NCBI GenBank assembly: GCA_949752745.1
Contig: OX457026.1
Coordinates: 33,340,911-33,404,910, forward strand
DNA: 64,000 nt
Direction of reading: 5' to 3'
Source of the DNA: Protula sp. h YS-2021
Taxonomy: Eukaryota; Annelida; Polychaeta; Sabellida; Serpulidae
Shown here in pieces: positions 1 through 14,396 of the stretch. A program made the translations under genes and the position numbers. A model generated the notes under the pieces. That model had not been told where the DNA came from, did not search any database, and saw only the letters and a list, made by a program, of their open reading frames with translations. Each line of letters starts with the position of its first letter. The stretch's first letter is position 1.

Positions 1-46
1 GCGCTTAGTTGCTAATTCTTAATGGGCGCAATATAAAAGACTCTAA

Positions 47-77
<31 letters not shown>

Positions 78-1545
78 TCAAACCGTGTTGCATAAGCAAC
101 TATAAATGCACTTTTAAGGTGTGAGAGTATTTAATTCCAGCTGTATTTGATTTGAAATGCAGTTTATTTGGAGTATAAAGCAATTTTAAATTGGAATAGC
201 TCCTTTGAAAGAACACTACCTCATTTATATAAAACTGTTAAAACTTTTTTATATTATTTCAAAGTAACTTTTGCATAGCCGGTTTTTCTATACAAGCAGC
301 TGTTAATGTGTTTATGTTCTTTATATGTATTGAAAAGTACTATTAAATGACATTAGGTAAAAGGTTAAAAAACGTAAGTACTGATATTTCTGTGTCAACC
401 GATAGTGACATACACGTGACAAAACAACTGTTCAATTGATATAAAAATATCAGAACGCATTTAAAACTGATTCAGACTTAAACTCTTAATTCTAAATTCA
501 TTCTAGTTGATAATTGCCATTACTCGCTGTCACAGTATTTATGTTTAGACCATATGCACTCAATCAAATAGAACTGTCTGGTAATGTCTTAAGAGCAATG
601 CATCAAAATGTCACAGCCAACTAGTTTAAGTATTACAATACTGCCCAAGAGGTTTATCTAAACAGTATTTGGTCCAAACTAACAGCTGTAAGTTCTTTTC
701 TCAAAGTCATAATATGAGCCTTATCTAGCAAAACAGCCATACTGTTTAAGTAGTTAAATATTGGCAAAGTATGCATGTTTTCGCTATGCCAGAATGTGCC
801 ACGATATATAGCAGAAATTCATGCATTCAGTTGCATAACGTTGCACTGTTTTACCCATTTAAATGATATGCAAGAGTCGAAATTCAACTATTCATGTGCA
901 TGAATCATAGTAATCCCCATCATGAATTTCTTATTTCACAAACTCTAGAGAAATGCAGTTCTGTTGCGTGTCCTTTGCACGCTGTTGAATCAATCATTCA
1001 GGGGTTGTGTAATCACACATAAGTTTCAATTCGCTAATGATGTTTTATGAGGATGAGAGGTGATTACCTCAACTAATATTTGTACTGTTGTTAATCGTTC
1101 AAGAATATCTCTAGTGTAAAAGACTTGCATCAATAGCCATAGTAACAGCACATTTATCATAAATAAATTTCTCGAAAGTTTCACGTTTATAAAGAAAGTT
1201 GTTTATTGCTCTCAAAATTTAATATTAACGGAGAAATTCAAGAGAAGTTCAATGCGTTTTTTGTCAAAGCAGATACTCGTCGGGCTCAAATAAGTAGTAG
1301 AGTGTGTATCTCATAGAGAAACAGTTTTCAACCACTCAAAATATGTCCATTTAAAAGTATATTTATAAAATTATAGCTTCATTTACCAAGCAAGTGTATT
1401 TTACTAGTATTTGATAGGAATAATTGCTATGTAATGGGAATCTCTTGAAGGATAATATATTATTTGGATATCAAGAAAGTGGTGTGATAGTTTAAGGATA
1501 TTTAGTTAACATGAATACGTTTGAATCATTGATATTTTATTGCAG
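1..1545. other. Non-coding, no gene recognised
   Basis: AT-rich sequence with frequent stops in all frames. Apart from the short AAAT run I see nothing supportable. Confidence 0.5.
43..72. repeat. (AAAT)n microsatellite
   Basis: About seven AAAT/TAAA units. Confidence 0.9.
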
Positions 1546-1658
1546 GACAGTTTTTCATCCTTCCGATAGCCCCCATTGCATTATTTGGAACGGTGAATCT
1601 TTTGATGTGCAATCATGCAATATACCAAGTTGTTGAGGGCTTTTACCAAGATTCTGAG
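1546..1658 (+). CDS. Possible exon of an unrecognised plus-strand gene
   Basis: Strong acceptor TTTTATTGCAG, then 113 nt open with protein-like, hydrophobic content (QFFILPIAPIALFGTVNLLM) and a charged end (GFYQDSE). The following donor GTGCTGAG is poor; the frame stays open to TAA at 1769. A possible next exon with a strong acceptor at 2801 would add VPNHETA and a stop. I do not recognise the family. Chance ORFs of this size are common here. Confidence 0.3.
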
Positions 1659-1769
1659 GTGCTGAGTTTGTATTTGTTTCAAATCAAATACGATATACAC
1701 ATATTAGCATTTCAACGAGAGTCATCTGCATTGTATAGAAAACCATCTGCATTTCGTTCTACATTATAA

Positions 1770-4700
1770 AATCGAGGTCGTGGTTGGCATCTTGATTCAC
1801 GTATTGCTAAGGCGATTAGTTGATTGCATAAATACAGCTGTATGCATTATACAGATAATCATTGTACAGGAGTCATCTTTGTAGTGAACTAACCATTAAA
1901 TCTTTATTGCTAGTCGTAAGAAAAAAAGTTAATTGATTGACATAAACAATGATTTAATTATTAGGGCATAAATAACCTTGCAGCCACGCAAAAACAGTAT
2001 TAATAGTATTACAGGACAACATTGACTCATATACATAGCTAATTTGCTATTTATCTGTGTATTTGGAAAAAAAGTTTCGACATACGCAACTGTAAAAGGA
2101 TTGGTCTGAGTTTCCGAGATGTGCACGTCCACTTTGTGAACTGTTTTAATTTGCCTGAATAATGGCGCGCTATAAAATTTTCTGAATTATTTACAATACA
2201 TCCTGTTGTAAATAGGTTCATTTCCATATTCTTGTGTAAATTTTTCATCTTGGAGGTTGAAAAGGGATAATAATAATGGAGTTTTGCGATAGGCTGAGGA
2301 GACTCTGTGTGCTGTCTGTACTGTGTAATATAGTTTTAGTCTAATGGATATTCCGAGAATTGCCATTGCAGAAAGCGTTCATATGCCAAACATAAACAAA
2401 CACGACTAATAACGTTTCAACTAAAAAGATTTAAATTTTAATATATATTGTTTCATTTAATTTTATTTAACAAATTCATTCAATTCATTCAATTTCATTT
2501 TGCTCATTACAACCGCAGATGTGTACTTACTTCGCAAAGTGACTGAAAACGACTTGCTTTACTAGAGGATCTCTTTTCAATTGTTTGCCTGGAAAACATA
2601 ATATATCGAGATTAAAATACTTAAGTTCAAATTCAAAATCTTTCTTACTAATAATTTTTGACCAGTTTATTTTATAACCTAATATTGTTTGCTTAAATGA
2701 AAAAAGAACAAAGGCCCTAATCGTATTTAAAAAAACAGCTGTCTAGGTTATGTTGTAATCAGTCTCATTTATTACATTTTTTAATAATTTTTGTTTTGCA
2801 GGTACCAAACCATGAGACAGCATAAAATAAAATGTAATTATCTAGTACTGGTGCTATTAAATAGAAACTCCTTATGCTCGGATATGATGTAAATTTCTAC
2901 TAAAGCTATCAGAGATAAGGCAAACCAAATATGTATAGTCCACATCCACAACTGTGGCATAAGTATGACTTGTTTGACTGTATTTCATTTTGACATGAAG
3001 TTGATGTATTACCAATATAACACCAAAACTAAACGAATTGAATCTAGTAACATAATGCAGAGGAAAAGGGAAAATAATACATGCTGCTTAATTATTGATG
3101 CTGAAAAATCATGAAATAATTTAAATATAAACTCCCATTATTTACGGAGAAAAGTTTGGCATAATATTCTTTCTAAAGAAATTTCACAGGTAAATAAATA
3201 ATTTTTCTACAAAAGTTATGACTTCATTGATCATATGTAACTATGCTTCGTACTTTTAATTCATTTCTTACTTCTGACTCTCTGTATTGTTTAGAATTGA
3301 AATAATGTGCTAACAAGTCACTTATGATAAACTGTATAATCTCGTCTGTGAGCTTAAAACTTATTCTGGCTTAGATAAAATCAAATTGTCGACCTTAATC
3401 AGTTTCGTTTTATATCTTATTCTATCAAACGAGTTACACGTTAACACCGAGTTCTGTTCATTATCGCCACAAGTGCTATTTGACATGTGGCTGGATAAAA
3501 GCTTGTATAAATTCTTTTCAGACACTTAATGTCATGCAAGTTTTGAGCAGAGATAATTAAACAATACATCTCAGTTAAGTTAATCTCTCATAAATATGTG
3601 TTTTACGTATCAGTGTTAAACGTTGAAGTAATGCATCTGAATTGATGACTTTGAATAGTAAAGTAATTCGAAGTGTCAAAAGATTTTCTCAAGTCAAACA
3701 CCTTTTAAGAATAAATGCTTCAGAATAATTTTCTTCATGGTCCATATATTGAACGTATTGTTATGATATACATTTTACAAGTGTTTAAACGTTTTCAAAA
3801 AGATATTTTGGTTATAAGTGTTGGAACGTTTTACAAAAGGATATTTCGGTTAGACGTTAGCTGACATTAAAACAAAACATAAAGATCCACTACAACACAT
3901 TACGTACCCAGTATGATAACCTGCCCGCTTTTATAAAAGTATTGGTATAGCAAATACCAGCATTAAAAGAGTACAGTGTGAACAAATACAGATTAAAATA
4001 ACACATAACCGGCCTCCCAGCAGTAATAACGAACGCTTTAATTTTTAACTAGTGACAATAGTGCATTCTAGTTAAAAATACATTTTGGGATAGTTTTGAA
4101 GTTTTTAATGGACAAGAAGCTATAGTTTGGTTGTTTTTGTCACCTGTATTTGTCCGACATACTCGAAATTCTTAACAAAAAAAGAAAGAAAAAGTTATAG
4201 ATAGGGTGATCGGAGCCAAAGCAGTGATACGACTGCAGTCTGCGAATGTCACATATTTAACAACAGGATCCAAGAACGTGGTTTATATCAGCTTAATGTC
4301 TACTGTAAAATCCTGAAATTTATTATCAAATGTGGACGAGCTGATGAAACCATACTGGAGAGCTAAAATCATGACCTCCAACGGAAGCTGTGAACACTAT
4401 TAAACAAAACATTCGAAGTCTAAAAAAGAATGCGCTCGCTAAGTCTAAGCAACACATCTGACAGGATAATAAAGCAGTGGTCAATGATTTGAATAACTAC
4501 AGAGGTGCTCAACTTTCTTTTGAAAACATTAAAAATGTTTCAAAATTTGCTCAAAGATAAATCTGAATCTGACAGCAAGTCAATGATATTTTCAGACAGT
4601 GAACTTTTTTCCAGTTTGTGGTTTTTCTATGCGGCCATGCATCGTTCACTTTAATTGAGGGCTAAGAGACATTGTTGTTTTTCATAGGTCAAACGAACCT

Positions 4701-7431
4701 GGTTATTTTACTAGTCTAGCGTCTTTTGCATGTGGCGTCCTACACATATATTTATTGTCACATGGCCATTGGTGCTGGCTAGTAAGGATGCAAAACTTTA
4801 AAGGTTTTCGATCTAGAGTCTGGCACGGTCGGTGAGGCATATTTTTTCTGTGTGGAATTTATAAGGTTTTGGTGTTCTGTTAGCCTTGACGTGTGATGAC
4901 ATTCTAATATTAGAGTCTATAACAGCATGTTAATGGGAGATAGAAATGCTTCTGATGACGTTCGAGAGCCAACCAAGGACCAAGGACCTTCTCCCCAAGT
5001 GAGCGTTTGGGAACGTTTTCGGAAACATGCGGCCTGTCCTGTTCGTTGATGACGCTCTCTGGCGAGCTCGTTTGGGCTTTTCATGAGCCTTCCTCACACG
5101 AGCAATGGCTATACGTCACTCGTCCCTCGGATTGTATTACAAGCCTCGATCTTCATACGCGCTCATTGTTGACCCCTGCCTTGGGACGGTTGCGAACAGC
5201 CTGAGTTGTCAAATCTTGAAAGAGCTTCTCCGTTTGGAGGTTGGCAAGTGCTTTCGCTCATTTTTGGAACTACTGCTTTGCACAACAAACACAGTAGGAG
5301 AATAGCATTAGAATTAGCATTAATGCTACGGAATAGCAGCGCCTTTAAACAAGTGGTTATATACACGGTGATAAGAACATCACTACAAATGTGTGGGATT
5401 TTACAGGTACAGGCAGGATATAAATTAAATCGATATGGGTTCAACTTTTACGAAGATTTGGCTAATTATTTCTTTTTTTTTGGCATTTGATGTTTGCTGC
5501 ATCTTAGCTGTGGGTTTGACCTGCGATCTTAGTGCTTATCGAAAGCATTATATATTTTGGTATATTATAACGCCTTTTGGTCGCTTGTGCATTTTGTTCT
5601 AGAACCACGTATTCTATTACACAAAAAAAAAAACTTTTGTTGCGAGTTGTTGGCATCCTGCGAGTTGCGGTGGATAGACATGTTTCTTGCACCCGTCCTT
5701 TCCCTGTCCAAAGATGTGTATTTGTTGCATATATTTGTTGAATACGCACCTGTTGCCGTGGGTAAAAGCATGTTCCAGTAAAAACGTGTTCTTTGCCCCC
5801 TTCCCCCTTCACGATGTGCAAAGAGGCATATGCAAAGAGGCGTGGTCAACTTCCTAATCCAATTGTTTTATGTAAAACCATTTGTGTGTTTGCCCCCCCC
5901 CCCCACCCTACTTTTCCCTGTGCAAAGAGTGATATGCAGTTATTGAATGTACTGTGCAAATAGTCCTGTATGTTAGCTGACTCCCACTTTATTGTACATA
6001 TCTGTTGCTATTCGTCACCCCTTTACTGAATATTGCAATCCCACCAACAATACTGCCCCTTCGCTTTCGACTCTGGTGTCTGCTAAATGATTAAAGTTAT
6101 ACCCACAAGCTTACATTTGTCTCTAGTCAGAGCAAAGTACATTAAGGGAGAAACTTAGCATTCAAATTTACTCGATATTTCTTTTGGTAAACTAGCGGCC
6201 TGACCAGGCATAGTTTATTGAGTGTTTAAGCTTTGGTTGAAAGGGATGCGGATGTTCAACGAACGTCAAAAATTTAATAGTTTGAATGCCTTATTCGTAT
6301 ATTTTTATTCACTTTTTAGCTTGTATGTTTTGTATTAGAAGGTGTGTGAAAAACGTAATTCTATAAAAGAGTTTTCAATTTTCCCAAACGTTGTTAGAAG
6401 TATCTAAATTCTATGCTTGCTTAACAATTGCAGCTCTCTTTCTCTTTTTAACGATGTGTCTATATTACGTGTAAACGGGTAAAAATATCTTCATTTATTT
6501 AAATGTCAACGGAAAACAGCCCTACCAGTTTAAATAAGTCATTAATTAAATTCTAGATTCAAAATCTATCAAAATCATGTTTATGAATTCCTTCCACCCA
6601 GTATTTTTCCTTTGATAATGATTCGAATGCTTGGATACACGTGAATACTGTTGGGCAGATACAATAGATACTATAACAATAAGCTGATGAGAACCGATTT
6701 TTCCACTTGGTGTCTCCTTCTTTTGCTTCTATGTTATACTAGTTAACCAACTCCCCCCTCCCACACATGCACAAAAGGTAGAGTCAAAAGTTTAAGTTCC
6801 TGGATTGTAATCAAAAGCGTGTTGTTGATGTCCTATGTAAACACAACGATACTACAATTGTATTAAATTGAAATAATATTGCATTCAATTTATATTTCAA
6901 TATGATACTAAATGGTGCTATAACGGGATGTTATTTAATTTAAATGGTGACACTACTTGGTTGTTTTGCTTAGATATAATGTAGCTCCATGTATTGTTTG
7001 AAATTGGTGGACAGTATCGAAAATACTGGTTTATTCAACATTTACCATAGCTTTGTAATATATTGTTGTGGTAAGCCATAACAGCTAATGCCTTAATACC
7101 ATTCACATGAAATTAACTGGTTTGGTCTCACAAAATAATATTATACATTTTCAATTATTTACGCCTTTTATCTTCGATTCCCACAGACACGTTGGCCATT
7201 ACGTGTTCTCGTGTCTCTTATTTTTCAAGCATCTGGTCGGAGGTTGGCAAACCTCATTGATTCTCTTATATTTCGTCTTGCTGACAATTTACCCATTTTG
7301 TTGTGCCTTTTGTTAACAAGAACATTGTTATGGCTTGTCTATACTTAAAGTATTTTATATTTATCTTGGATCTTAACTGTATAAAGCAGTGTTTTGTCGT
7401 TGCGTTATATTGAAAATATTTTCTCTAAAAG
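1770..7431. other. Non-coding, with a less AT-rich patch at 4.9-6.1 kb
   Basis: Only short chance-length ORFs. 4940-5300 is GC-richer, and 5700-5970 repeats a GTGCAAAGAG-like motif several times around a 12-nt C run (5893-5904), suggesting a decayed repeat element. Confidence 0.4.
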
Positions 7432-7524
7432 AAGACAACGAAGCACATGGGGCAACTGACACCAAGTTGCGCAGTGGAGCAATCAGTCCCATCGAAATTT
7501 TACCACCCCAAAATACGATGGAAG
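7432..7524 (+). CDS. Possible small exon of an unrecognised plus-strand gene
   Basis: 93 nt between acceptor TCTCTAAAAG and donor GTAATG. One frame reads DNEAHGATDTKLRSGAISPI and onward with ordinary codon content and enters and leaves in phase 1. A second frame is also open. It could join the segment at 8450. No family recognised. Confidence 0.25.
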
Positions 7525-8449
7525 GTAATGCGCAACGTCATACTATGTCTAAAACATAATATCTAAAAATGCTGATATTGACGGTTGCAGTATTTAATTG
7601 AAACGGTATAATACCTAGATTTGCTCATATTAAAGGCTGCAGCATTTGATTTATTTATATGTACATTCTTCACTCATATGTATATTGTGGAAGTTTAGGC
7701 GTGCTATTCGACTAATCAATTAATTACCCTAAGGAACAGTGTATCGGTATTTTGATTACCATTTGTACAATACACAAGCTTTTCACTAAAAATATAAAAA
7801 TTAATTCCGCCGTAAAACACAGCAAAGTCTAAAACAATGCTGATTAAAGGTATGAAACGTAATTCACAATTTGTATTTGTCTATAGACATCGTATAAAAT
7901 ATATTGAACCTTTATAAACTTGTTTTGAGGGATGTCTGTTGCATACTACGGTAAATCATGTGTTGTTATCCTGACTCAAGAACTGGTACATTGTGAAGGC
8001 CTTTATTTCACTTTGTTGTCCAACTCTATTGCTGCAAAAGAGTTGACAGCAAATGGAGTCAAAAGGCAGAAAAAGGCGGAATATTGATAAGGTTTCGCTG
8101 TATCAGAATCACAACTGACCCATAGCACTGCTGTTTCCATTGAATAATTTTATGACAAATTGATAAAAAGTGTTTCTTTGACATCTGTTTTATTTTTTTA
8201 ATGTGATTTTTAATAATAATGAATGACTATTGCATAAATGAAGCTGTTTGTACCCACACGTCTTTGTTTTTTAGGAAAGCTAAGAATGCAGCACAAGTTC
8301 TAGTTTCACCTGCTGTATTGAAAAGCACGCAATTCATTGAAGTTCATTGAAATCATGAACCATTGATATCCCAAGAATTTTTATCTATGCTCGTTTTTAT
8401 TTTTTATTTTTATTTATGCTCGTTTACCATAGCATTTAAATTTTTTTAG

Positions 8450-8493
8450 TAAACCGCAAAAGTCTGCCTCAAGATGTAACGACTTTTTCATGA
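8450..8493 (+). CDS. Possible terminal exon after 7524
   Basis: After acceptor TTTTTTTAG, the phase needed by the 7432-7524 segment reads NRKSLPQDVTTFS and then TGA. It is short and rests only on phase and splice-site agreement. Confidence 0.2.
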
Positions 8494-8511
8494 GACTGCC
8501 AGCGGTAAGTG

Positions 8512-9513
8512 GGGAAGAAAATTTTGAAGGATAGTAACGATTTTACAAAAAAATACAAGTTTCAATAAAATCTTTTGAACATGTTTTGTATGGATTTGGA
8601 CGAACAGCAAACTGCAACAGATAAAACAATTGTACCAACAATAATGAAAAGAGAGTCTATGACCCGTTAGCCTTTAATTTTAAGTCTGTTAACTGTTAAA
8701 AGCGGCGTTAAAAGACAATGAATGCAACTTTGCAAACAATATCTGGCTTACAATCACAACTAAAGCTTACTTGCAGCTCTGTGTACATAACTTCATGTCA
8801 TAAGTTTAGATACGAATAGCTATTGCACCGCAAGACTGCACAGCAGTTTAAAACCACTTTGTTGTTTTTTGTGCATTTATGAAATATGATGGGCGCTTCA
8901 ATTCGATGCTCGTCGTTGAAAGAATAAAATATTACTTTTTAAAATTATGAAAGAACCCGAAATGCACAGGTCAAAGCAAAAATAGATAAAATACTGTTAT
9001 AGTTATAGAAATTTTAAGTAAAAACTTTTAGGGAAGTAACGTTTTTGTAAGAAAAATAGAGGTTTTGGTTAAAGACTTCTAACAGTTTTGTGATAAATTT
9101 TTAATGAACAACAAACTACAACAGATGAAATAATTGTATTAATAGCAATGCGAAGGGAGTACATGGCCCCTGAGCAATTCCTTGTTAGCCTGAAAATAAC
9201 TGTTTAAAGTGGTGTTAAAAGACAGTGATTGCAACAATGAGAACCATATATAACTTGCTATAACGACTTGGCGTTGTGTGCGTATAACGGTCATGCCTTT
9301 GACACGAAAAGCTATTGTAGCGCATAGATATAGAGCAGTTTAAAATACTTTGTTTCTTTTTTGTGCATTTGTAAAAAACCAACAAAGAATAAAAAATATA
9401 CTTCTTGTGCATTATGAACAATACATAAAGAATAAAAATATACTTTTGAAAGCCATGAAAGAACCAAAAATGTACAAGTTAAAGTAAAAATAAATCAAAT
9501 ACTCTTATAGCTG
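8512..9513. repeat. Diverged tandem duplication, unit ~0.5 kb
   Basis: Copy 1 (~8512-8999) and copy 2 (~9028-9513) share the same order of blocks: ACAGCAAACTGCAACAGATA / ACAACAAACTACAACAGATG, GCGTTAAAAGACA / GTGTTAAAAGACA, CAGTTTAAA...CTTTGTT, and ATGAAAGAACC. No coding content. Confidence 0.7.
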
Positions 9514-12500
9514 TAGCAGGGCGAGGCATTTCTATACGAAGGCAACAGCACAGAAGCAATTTCCATTGCTGAGTGTTCTCGCTGATGGTGACCACGACAG
9601 TACTGCTAACAAGTGCAGGTGACTATTATGTAAAAGTTGATTACAAAAACATTATTCTGATTTGGTAATAAAAATTATCAAATGCTATAAAATCTTGGAA
9701 TTCTGTGTTCCAAAGTATTGTACTATATTGTACGACAGGAAAACAAACTCACGGTTATATTGAGAAACTCATTTTATTTAAAATGAAAAGCGTGTTAATA
9801 CATTATATAAGATTGCAAGAATTATACAATGCGCAAGAGATATCTGGTCAAAAACAGGCAATTACAATATACAAGTAACGTTTTAACATGACAACTATGC
9901 ATCCTGTGGTTCATGATCATTTGTGTAACATGAATTTAGCTTACCATGACAAAAATAGTCCATCTTTATTCAGTTCTGTGTGTTTATTGGCTTTTGTTAA
10001 TTTATTGATTTTGTTTAATAGTTTACTTATTTTGTATTGCTTAGTTCACCGGATGAAAGAGAACCACGGTGCGTTACTAAAGATTCAAATGACCGTTTTC
10101 ACGCAGTTAACTAGAACAAAGCAAGGTTCATCTTGCTTAATTAGAATTTATTTATTATATTTATAAATAATAAAAGACTGGAGTCATTGAAATTAAGATG
10201 AGGAGAAAAACCTTGTTTTGTCATTTGCGGCCGGCCAATAAATGTGCAAAAAGAAGTGTCAAGTCAAAAAGAAATAACTCGGTCTGGTCTAAATGTTATG
10301 GATAGAAATGGAAAATTTTAAAGTTACAAAGATTTACACAAACAGGACAAAAATTTATGCTAAAAGTTTGATCTCGCATCTGGGACGCTTTCGATTCTTA
10401 CAAGTAGCAACTATAAATTGATAATTAACTTTCATATCAGCGATGTCGTTCTCATAAAATCATTAAAGGCTTTTGTAAAACAAACATAGACACACACAAA
10501 AAGCAACTAGAAAACGGCAAAAGATTTTGATCAGTACCAGTTCAACAAAAATTTTCTAAAAGAAAATTATAGTTTGGTTGTGTTTGAGTCTATTTTTTCC
10601 GTGAAATATTGCCGTCAAAGCCAAGTTTTTAATTGGGGATAGCAAAGAGGTAATTTTTCTTCCTGCCTTATAATTTTCTCTGTTTCTGCTACAAATCAAT
10701 TTCATCTGCTATATACGTTAAAATGGATTAAAATAAAGCACATGTTAACATGAATGCCATTTAATAAATAGAAAATAACATTCAGCTTCAACGAGGAATC
10801 GTTTAGGACCACGTCAATGACATATAGTTGATCGTTCAAAATTAATTAGCAATATAGCACACGTTCAGTTTTGAAACTCTTCTCCAGAAACTATATGCCG
10901 TAATCCCTATGCATAAGATTTATGAAGGATGTTAAACAGTCTGAAATATAGTTTATTCCGTATATGATTTTTGCTGTTACAGCATTAATTATTTTGGTGA
11001 TAGTAATTTAGATAGTTGTTTATATACACCAGTTTGCAAGGTGAAATCGTTAGAATGACGGTTATTTTTATCTTCTAATTTAACCCATGCTCTTTTATTT
11101 CTTCAAAGCACAATGACAAGCACCAAGAACAGAACCTAACTATGTTGTATCTTAAACAACTTTATTTCGGTAAAGACGATTTAAGAGAACAATAATAGAA
11201 TAATAAAATAAACTCAAAAATATTTTTATTTTTTTATATTTTATGACATTATTAACTGAACTTGTTATAACCTAAGAGTGCTTGCCAAATTTCAACCCCA
11301 GTAAAAACAGTAAAAATGTAACATTAGAATGCTATTAAAAATTTCAATAAAAGTATGAGGCAGGTTTAGCACAGAACTGTGTAGCGTCTTTACGTATCAC
11401 TCAATACACTTTTATGCAAACAGGTTTTCAGTATATTTGTTCTGTGTGCAATATGTATGTGTGCTTTGAACAAACAAAGCAACCAATTAAGCAAACATAC
11501 TGTAAAATATAGAATGATTAAAAATAGAACTGACAGAAGCAAAAAATTCTGGCATTTATGGGATGATACTGTGATTGTTCCATTAACTATTAACCAAAAT
11601 CCAAGGAGGACGGTGCAGTAACACAGAAGAAGGTGGTCGAGTATGTCAATGTGCAGAAGGTTTTTCATGTGTTTAATTTCAAATAGGTAGCCTTAATATT
11701 CTCTCTTAGTGTTAATCGGTTATGCTATAAAAGGGTTAAAAGATTTAAGCAAGGACAGGAAAACTTTTCTTGGAAAAATTCCGACAGTATTTTGAAGAGT
11801 AAACAGTAACCGTATATCAGTGAAACAAATAAAATAAATGAAATAAAAAGTTACAGCAAGTTCTGAATTGGCCAGGAAACTTCTACAGCATATTATTATT
11901 TGCTTTATATCATAATCCCGGTGAGGGGTGGAAATGTTCTGGAACGTGAACGAAATTTACGATAGAATACGTTACGAATTCAAAACGCTGCTCCCCAGAA
12001 AAACTGTGGTAAAAATGTCATTGCTAAGAATTGTTAGGATAGAACCAATCGCAAATATACACAATCAGGATGAAAATAAAAACATCTCATATGATTATCT
12101 CGGCAAAAACAACAAAACCTCTGAAAATGAAACAATAACAATTTGTATAATGAGGTGGTAAAATAGAAAGTCATAGAATTGTAATAACATCACTTTGAAT
12201 AATTAAGCATTGGAAGCTTAAAAATGAGCAATATTTTAGACGAGTGCGTGATATCGGGACTACCTTACGAAGGGAATATCGAACATGCTTTCAATAGCAA
12301 ACCGTGTCTCATATGGTATGAGTTACTGCGCAGGCCACAATACATTGTCGCCATTGACTATTTTCCTGGAATATATTGGCAAACAAATGCAGTTATGAAA
12401 TTAAGAACGAAACAAGTTAAGCTATTACACATTCACTAAAATATTTATCAGAATTCAATTTGCCAAGAACAATTTCGTCAATTGGTTTTTTGTCAATATC

Positions 12501-14366
12501 ATTTTTCATACTTTAGACGAGTTAAGATGCGTAAGTGAAAAAAAGCAGACAATACAATTGCACAAGTAGTTTTATTGAACTTTTATCCTTTTGAAAAGCA
12601 ATGAATTACACAAATGCACATCGTTTGGTACAAATAGGCCCAAGGCTGTTTTTTAGGAACAGCTTAATTATATTTTTGAAATTTTAAAATTACAACTAAT
12701 TGTTTAAGACTAGGTAGGAAAAATATTACATGGCGTCATACAAGTTAAACTCAGGATACTTAAAATGTGAAGTTTGCTTGTGGAATCATTGCTTTCTTTT
12801 AAAAAAGCTTGAAATTTACTGGTATGCAATTGCAACATTTGCTGATGTACATCTCTTGCGAGTACTAAAATTATTCGAATATCATAAGAACAGGTTTGGG
12901 AAAACTTATTTTATAATAAGACATCAAATCACTGTAAACCTTTTTATATTTTACAGGAATATGATTTTTGATTGGCGGTCCTCAGTTTATCACTTGGGAC
13001 TGTGGGTATCTCGTATCTTTCGGCATTACATATTACATATTCGGTATTATTATTTCTCTCGTCGTTGGAACCCAAAGGCATAATCGTCACATCTAAATTG
13101 TTGTAAGAAAAGAGACCAGTTGTGTCAAATATACTGATAGCTGCTACGTCTACAAGAGAGTAATTCTATGGGTTAAGTGGATTTTCACCACAGCAACAGC
13201 AGCAACAGTAACAATGACATTATAGTAAGGCACTGTTATGAGAAGTAATACTTGATAATGTACAATATATGTCGTCATCCTGTCAAAAGAAATGGAAGGA
13301 AAGACTTACATAATCTATGCACACACAACAGTAGCAAGGCAGGCGATATCACGATACCGTCAGGGGTTGCTCAGTGGGCAAAAGCATACAGGCAATCATA
13401 TAATAGTGAGAATCGCGTAGTCATGTCGGATAGAGGAAACGGACGATGGTGAGTCCATCCAAGACTGTCCGAGATAGGGCAAAGATGAATACCTACTTCA
13501 GCGCTTTCTGTTGTTGGTATTTATTGGCGTGTTTCCATAGCTAAGGCTTACAAACAGGACAATAGTGACTCAGCACTACCAAATAGCTGCTATGCAATTT
13601 CCTCAAACCTCTTTCCTTTTGCATAAGAAACAACACAAACATAACTTGCCTTAACCATAATGAATGAGGAACTGTTCTGTCATGACGGGCCTCCATAGTA
13701 GATTCGTGCTGCACAAATTAAACACGATGTTTAGAAACATCAGCTTACGGTAATAAAATCGCATTCTTCATGTAGACAGAAATATATGCTCTATATAGAT
13801 TAGTATTACATTTTCTGATGAAGGATTCAGATGCATGCTTCTGGGATGCGGTCCGTTTAGACGAATACTCTTAGTATCGATAATGTGAAAATGATTTCAT
13901 GTCATCGAAAATATGAAAAGTTACATATGGAAATGCAGTGATAATGATCTTTTTGAAAATACCGAAACTATTAGTGGTGACATGTTATTTGCCAAGGTAA
14001 GAGATGGAAGCTAGTTGTATTGATCAATTTTGTTTTGCCTAAATTTGCCTTAGAAATTGATGTTATTGGCTGAACCGACTCAACATTTGTTGTACAGTAC
14101 ATTGCGTCAAGGGCAAGTAAGTTGCAAGTAAATGCTATATCAGTATTCGAAGCAGATAACCGGATGATCTGCTGTAACAGCGACATACGTCATGTCAAAT
14201 CATTTCTTTTGTAAAAAATGACTTGCCCTGAGTGAAATTGACTTCATTTGACAGGAATTCTATTCTCTACGGGAATCAAGTATTACCTCATGAATTTGAT
14301 TAGCAGACCTAAACTAAAATATTGCCTGAATATCTTTAAAGTCTATAAAATAAGGAAGAAAGAAGG

Positions 14367-14396
14367 AGCAGATATATATATATATATATATCTGCT
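14367..14396. repeat. 30-bp perfect palindrome
   Basis: AGCAG, then alternating AT, then CTGCT; fully self-complementary, able to form a hairpin. Confidence 0.9.

Noticed and set aside
7185..7316. Hydrophobic open stretch after the acceptor at 7184 as an exon preceding 7432
   Set aside because: No donor gives the phase needed to join 7432-7524, and three frames look equally plausible.
9888..10166. 92-codon plus-strand ORF with a hydrophobic core
   Set aside because: Composition-driven; no supporting splice or start context.
12730..13083. 117-codon plus-strand ORF
   Set aside because: Length is within chance for the number of frames at this AT content, composition is biased to AT-rich codons, and no splice or family support was found.
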